DNA from: Argentina anserina
Taxonomy: Eukaryota > Streptophyta > Magnoliopsida > Rosales > Rosaceae
DNA: 64,000 bases
Direction of reading: 5' to 3'
Assembly (NCBI RefSeq): GCF_933775445.1
Contig: NC_065873.1
Location: 24,304,001-24,368,000, forward strand
Shown: positions 60,101 through 64,000 of the stretch, piece by piece
Position numbering within the stretch: the stretch's first letter is position 1
Layout of the letters: every line of letters starts with the position of its first letter
Notes under the pieces: generated by a model
Told to the model about the DNA's origin: nothing
Database searches by the model: none
What the model saw: only the letters and a program-made list of their open reading frames with translations
Program-made: the position numbers and the translations under genes

Positions 60101-63100
60101 CTACTCTTCTATCCTGCTTGGGCGTACTCTTTGCCCACATGGCTCATAAGGATACCTATGACTTTTGTGGAAGTATCCATTTGGGTGACCATTACCTACT
60201 ACAGTATAGGTTTTGATCCAAACATTGAAAGGTGGAGAGTGAATTAATTACATTGCAGAAATTAAACTTTAGAATTTTGATGTAATGGAATTCACGAAAA
60301 TTTGTGTTGCAGGTTTGTCAAACAGTTCCTTTCATTGCTGCTTATAAGCCAAATGGCAACAGGACTGTTCCGACTAATTGGCGCATTAGGAAGAAACATG
60401 ATTGTTGCAAACACATTTGGATCTGTTGCTTTGCTTGTGCTGTTTGTTCTTGGTGGATTTATCTTATCAAGAGGTGAATCATAGTCTGCAGTTACTTTCT
60501 CGTAGTTATTAACGGATAGATATATGTGATGGTAAATAATATCTTTCTGTAATCCAGAGGATATGAAAAGCTGGTTGGTATGGGGATATTATCTGTCACC
60601 AATGTCGTATGGACTGAATGCCCTGGCTGTCAATGAATTTCTTGGAAAAAGTTGGAGACATGTAAGGATTGTTATATGATTCAAAAATAGATGAGTATAC
60701 GAACAGGTTAAAACTACTTGAAATATATTATCTAGCTAAAATGTATCTTTTTTGTAGGTGCCTACCAACTCAACAGAACCATTAGGAGTAATGGTCTTGA
60801 AGTCTAGAGGGGTTTTCCCAGAAGCAAGTTGGTACTGGATTGGAGTAGTAGCTTTGCTTGGATCTATTCTTCTATTCAACGTCCTTTTCGTTTTGGCACT
60901 TCAGTATCTTGAACGTAAGTACTTCAGCATCCTTAACTTGTATAGCAACCTAGGCTTTATCTATATTTGAAGGGAATGGAGATTCTGAAAGCCCAAATGT
61001 ATAAATGCATGCAGCTCTTGATAAACCGCAGGCAGTACTTTCTAAAGATGCCTTGGCAAAGAAACAAGCCATTGAAACTGGAGAGGCCATTGAATTATTT
61101 CCAAAACGAAAGAGCTATAGTACTGGTGGGTCACAATACTACAATTTTTTTATTCCTCCCTATAATATGGGAAAATTCTATAATATGGAGTTGAAATAAG
61201 TGTATGTAAATCTATCCAATATCAACGCAGGTGCAGCTAATGAAAGACTAGGCCATGTGTCAGTCAATCTGACCAGCCACCGAGGAATGGTTCTTCCTTT
61301 TGAACCCCTCTCTATTACTTTTGATGAAATTAGATATGCAGTTGACATGCCACAGGTACTTTCAGTTCACTTTTGGCAGTTTGTTTTTGAAAGAAACTTG
61401 AACCTTTTATCTGAAGTTCACATAAATTATAGATGGTTTACTTTACTATAAATTACCGAATCAAGGCACAGTCCATGCATGTAATTTTTTTTGCAAATCA
61501 AGTGCTGGTGCTGAATGAATTTTAAAATTTTTCCATGTGTGCTTGTAGGAAATGAAAGCAGAAGGTGTTACAAAGGAGCGTTTAGAACTTCTGAAGGGTG
61601 TAAGCGGTGCTTTTAGGCCTGGAGTCCTAACTGCTCTGATGGGGGTCAGTGGCGCTGGAAAGACTACTCTAATGGATGTCTTGGCAGGAAGGAAAACTGG
61701 TGGATATATTGAAGGAAACATTACCATTTCTGGCTATCCAAAAAAGCAAGAAACATTTGCTCGTATATCGGGATATTGTGAGCAAACAGATATACACTCT
61801 CCACATGTTACAGTTTATGAGTCTTTGATTTATTCAGCTTGGCTCCGGTTGCCCCTTGAGATTGACTCCCCCACCAGAAAGGTATGCTTTTATAAGTTTA
61901 TTATTTAGGCAATGTAAGAAATGGCAAGCATAGTTGCCAAAAGCAAGGTCACACATGAGTCATGTTCAGTCAAGTTGCTTACCATCACCTTCACATTGGC
62001 TTGCAGATGTTTATTGAGGAAGTCATGGAACTTGTGGAACTGACCCCAATAAGGGATGCACTTGTTGGATTGCCTGGTGTGAATGGTCTTTCAACTGAGC
62101 AACGCAAAAGGCTAACAATCGCAGTAGAGCTAGTTGCCAATCCATCCATCATATTTATGGATGAGCCAACCTCTGGTCTTGATGCCAGGGCAGCAGCAAT
62201 TGTAATGAGAACTGTGAGGAATACAGTGAACACTGGGAGAACTGTAGTCTGCACTATCCACCAGCCAAGCATTGATATATTTGATGCTTTTGATGAGGTG
62301 AAATGAGAGCTCCTTCTATGTATAATGTGGGATTATACATTTTAGGTATGCAATTTAGTGTTAAAAGACTTTAAATTTGAAATTCCATCGCAGATGCTAC
62401 TTTTGAAATGGGGAGGAGAAGAAATATATGTTGGTCCTTTAGGACACCAGTCATCCGAGTTGATTGGATACTTTGAGGTGACTCTTATATTTAGTTATAA
62501 ACCTACACCAAATATGATATGTCTAGGTTTTCTGTTAAGGTTATAACCTTGATATGACTTATTCAACCAAGGGGATCAGTGGAGTTCCTAAAATGAAGGA
62601 TGGTTACAATCCTGCGACTTGGATGTTAGAAGTTACTTCTGCAGCACAAGAAGCAACTCTTGGAGTCAAGTTTACTGACATATATAAGAACTCAGAAATG
62701 TACAGGTATCTGATCCTTAAATTCAAACCACAGAGCTAATTTGATTCCATCTGGTTCAGCTATTAATACAACATTTTGATTTTTAGGAGAAACAAGGACT
62801 TGATCAAGGAACTAAGTACTCCACCAGAAAATTCAGTGGACTTACACTTCACAACACAGTACTCTCAGTCTTTCTTTACCCAGTGCATAACTTGCCTATG
62901 GAAACAGCACCTGTCTTACTGGCGAAACCCACCATATAGTGCAGTGAGACTTATTTACACAACAATGATGGCTATAGTATTTGGGATATTATTCTGGGGT
63001 CTGGGATCCAAAAGGTACGTTGAAAACATTACAAGTTACTGTTATCTTGTATACATATATACCTAACACTTTCAGATGATGAACTGAAAAACCCTGATGT

Positions 63101-64000
63101 GTAAGAGTAAGCTACCAATGTCCCTAATTCTACCAAGATATCATCTAATGCAGGCAAAAGCAACAAGATCTTTTCAATCTGTTAGGCTCTATGTATTCTG
63201 CTATTCTCTTCATTGGGATACAAAATGCCTCATCAGTGCAGCCAGTTATAAGTATTGAAAGGATAGTCTTTTACAGAGAAAGGGCAGCTGGAATGTACTC
63301 TGCCTTTCCATATGCATTTGGACAGGTAGGTTGATCAATTTGGTTTTGAAGTCTAAATTAGTTGAAGAAGGTTTCCTTATATTCACATAACCCAACATAA
63401 TATTTGAAGCATGGAAAGTCCATTCTATTTTGTGAAACTTCTATCACGGTTTCTCACCTATTACCATTACAATGCAGGTTGTCATTGAGATCCCATACAC
63501 TTTGGTCCAAACCATATTATATGTCGTTGTAGTATACACCATGATCGGATATGATTGGACAGTCAGCAAGTTCTGTTGGCATTTTTTCTTCATGTATTTC
63601 TGCTTCTTATACTACACCTTATATGGTATGATGATTGTGGCAATTACTCCCAACGCTATGGTTGCTGCTGTGCTTTCCTCATCCATCTACCCATTATGGA
63701 ATGTCTTTTCTGGACTTATCATTCCTAAGACAGTAAGTAAAACCTGTCAAAGTTCATTGACAATGCTTGGTCAGATGCTGCACCTTATATACATGACACT
63801 AACATATCGTTGCTGTTTGGTGATGGCAGAGAATTCCAATATGGTGGAGATGGTTCTATTGGTTGTGCCCGATTTCTTGGACCTTATACGGATTGATTGC
63901 TTCACAGTTCGGAGATATTAAGGACAAACTTGAATCTAGCCAAACTGTCGAGAAGTTTATTAGGGATTATTTTGGATACAAAAAAGAGTTTTTGGTTGTT
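57136..64000 (+). CDS. Full-size ABCG transporter, PDR type, copy 2 (3' end outside the window)
   Basis: Tandem paralogue of the upstream PDR gene, same architecture and predicted role. Exons: 57136-57389, 57476-57596, 57676-57764, 57830-57914, 57997-58156, 58251-58327, 58541-58594, 58805-58895, 59042-59343, 59446-59727, 59915-60231, 60313-60473, 60558-60661, 60758-60914, 61015-61125, 61231-61355, 61549-61881, 62007-62297, 62394-62477, 62572-62705, 62787-63014, 63154-63325, 63478-63732, 63830 onward; 1386 codons are visible. Motifs: GPPSSGKT (~161), ISGGQRKR (~300), [14 protein letters not shown] (~862), [17 protein letters not shown]. The first in-frame ATG gives [20 protein letters not shown], about 26 residues shorter at the N terminus than copy 1. 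An extra intron (58896-59041) follows the NBD1 signature. About 30 C-terminal residues lie beyond the edge. No stops, so probably functional. Confidence 0.93.
58396..58449. repeat. (GAT)n/(AAT)n microsatellite in a PDR 2 intron
   Basis: Mostly GAT units with a few GCT-containing variants, followed by AAT units, in the intron between exons 58251-58327 and 58541-58594. Confidence 0.9.

Overview
The window is nuclear DNA of a dicot plant. Genes are split by many short GT..AG introns, the intergenic DNA is AT-rich, and Ty1/copia, hAT, Mutator-like, LINE and foldback elements are present. The gene content (CCR4-6, NAA50, VHA-c'', CER2/CER26-like BAHD, tandem PDR transporters) and protein resemblance suggest a Rosaceae-like species, but the family assignment is inference.

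Layout. 0-18 kb is gene-dense: the 3' tail of an unidentified gene (+); a CCR4-like deadenylase of the CCR4-6 type (15 exons, -); divergently from it, 293 bp away, a small DUF4864-like and possibly plastid protein (7 exons, +); N-alpha-acetyltransferase NAA50 (3 exons, -); a repeat array broken by a LINE fragment; a FAD monooxygenase (3 exons, +); and the V-ATPase proteolipid c'' (4 exons, -). Every model was built from splice sites, and exon lengths sum to whole codons. From 18 to 23 kb there is a 2.5-kb terminal-inverted-repeat element and a CER26-like BAHD gene with a reading-frame break in exon 1.

23-45 kb is mainly transposons: two decayed copia elements with related proteins but different LTRs (23.1-27.8 kb, +; 30.2-35.6 kb, -, the latter inside an older inverted-repeat element), a hAT MITE, a long-hairpin foldback MITE, a 1.4-kb palindromic element, a retroposed 3' half of a tRNA-Leu, and a three-deep nest of hAT in Mutator-like in hAT.

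45-64 kb holds two tandem full-size PDR-type ABCG transporters on the + strand. The first is complete (23 exons, 1451 aa). The second runs off the right edge. A probable 1.9-kb solo LTR lies between them. The two genes keep nearly identical exon lengths, but the second has an extra intron and a shorter N terminus.

The housekeeping genes (mRNA deadenylation, N-terminal acetylation, vacuolar acidification) do not form one pathway. The only functional cluster is the PDR pair, probably plasma-membrane export of defence compounds or hormones. I found no operon-like, CRISPR-like or clearly new multi-gene system. The most unusual observations are the nested transposons, the tRNA-half retroposon, and a stop codon shared by the two copia copies.
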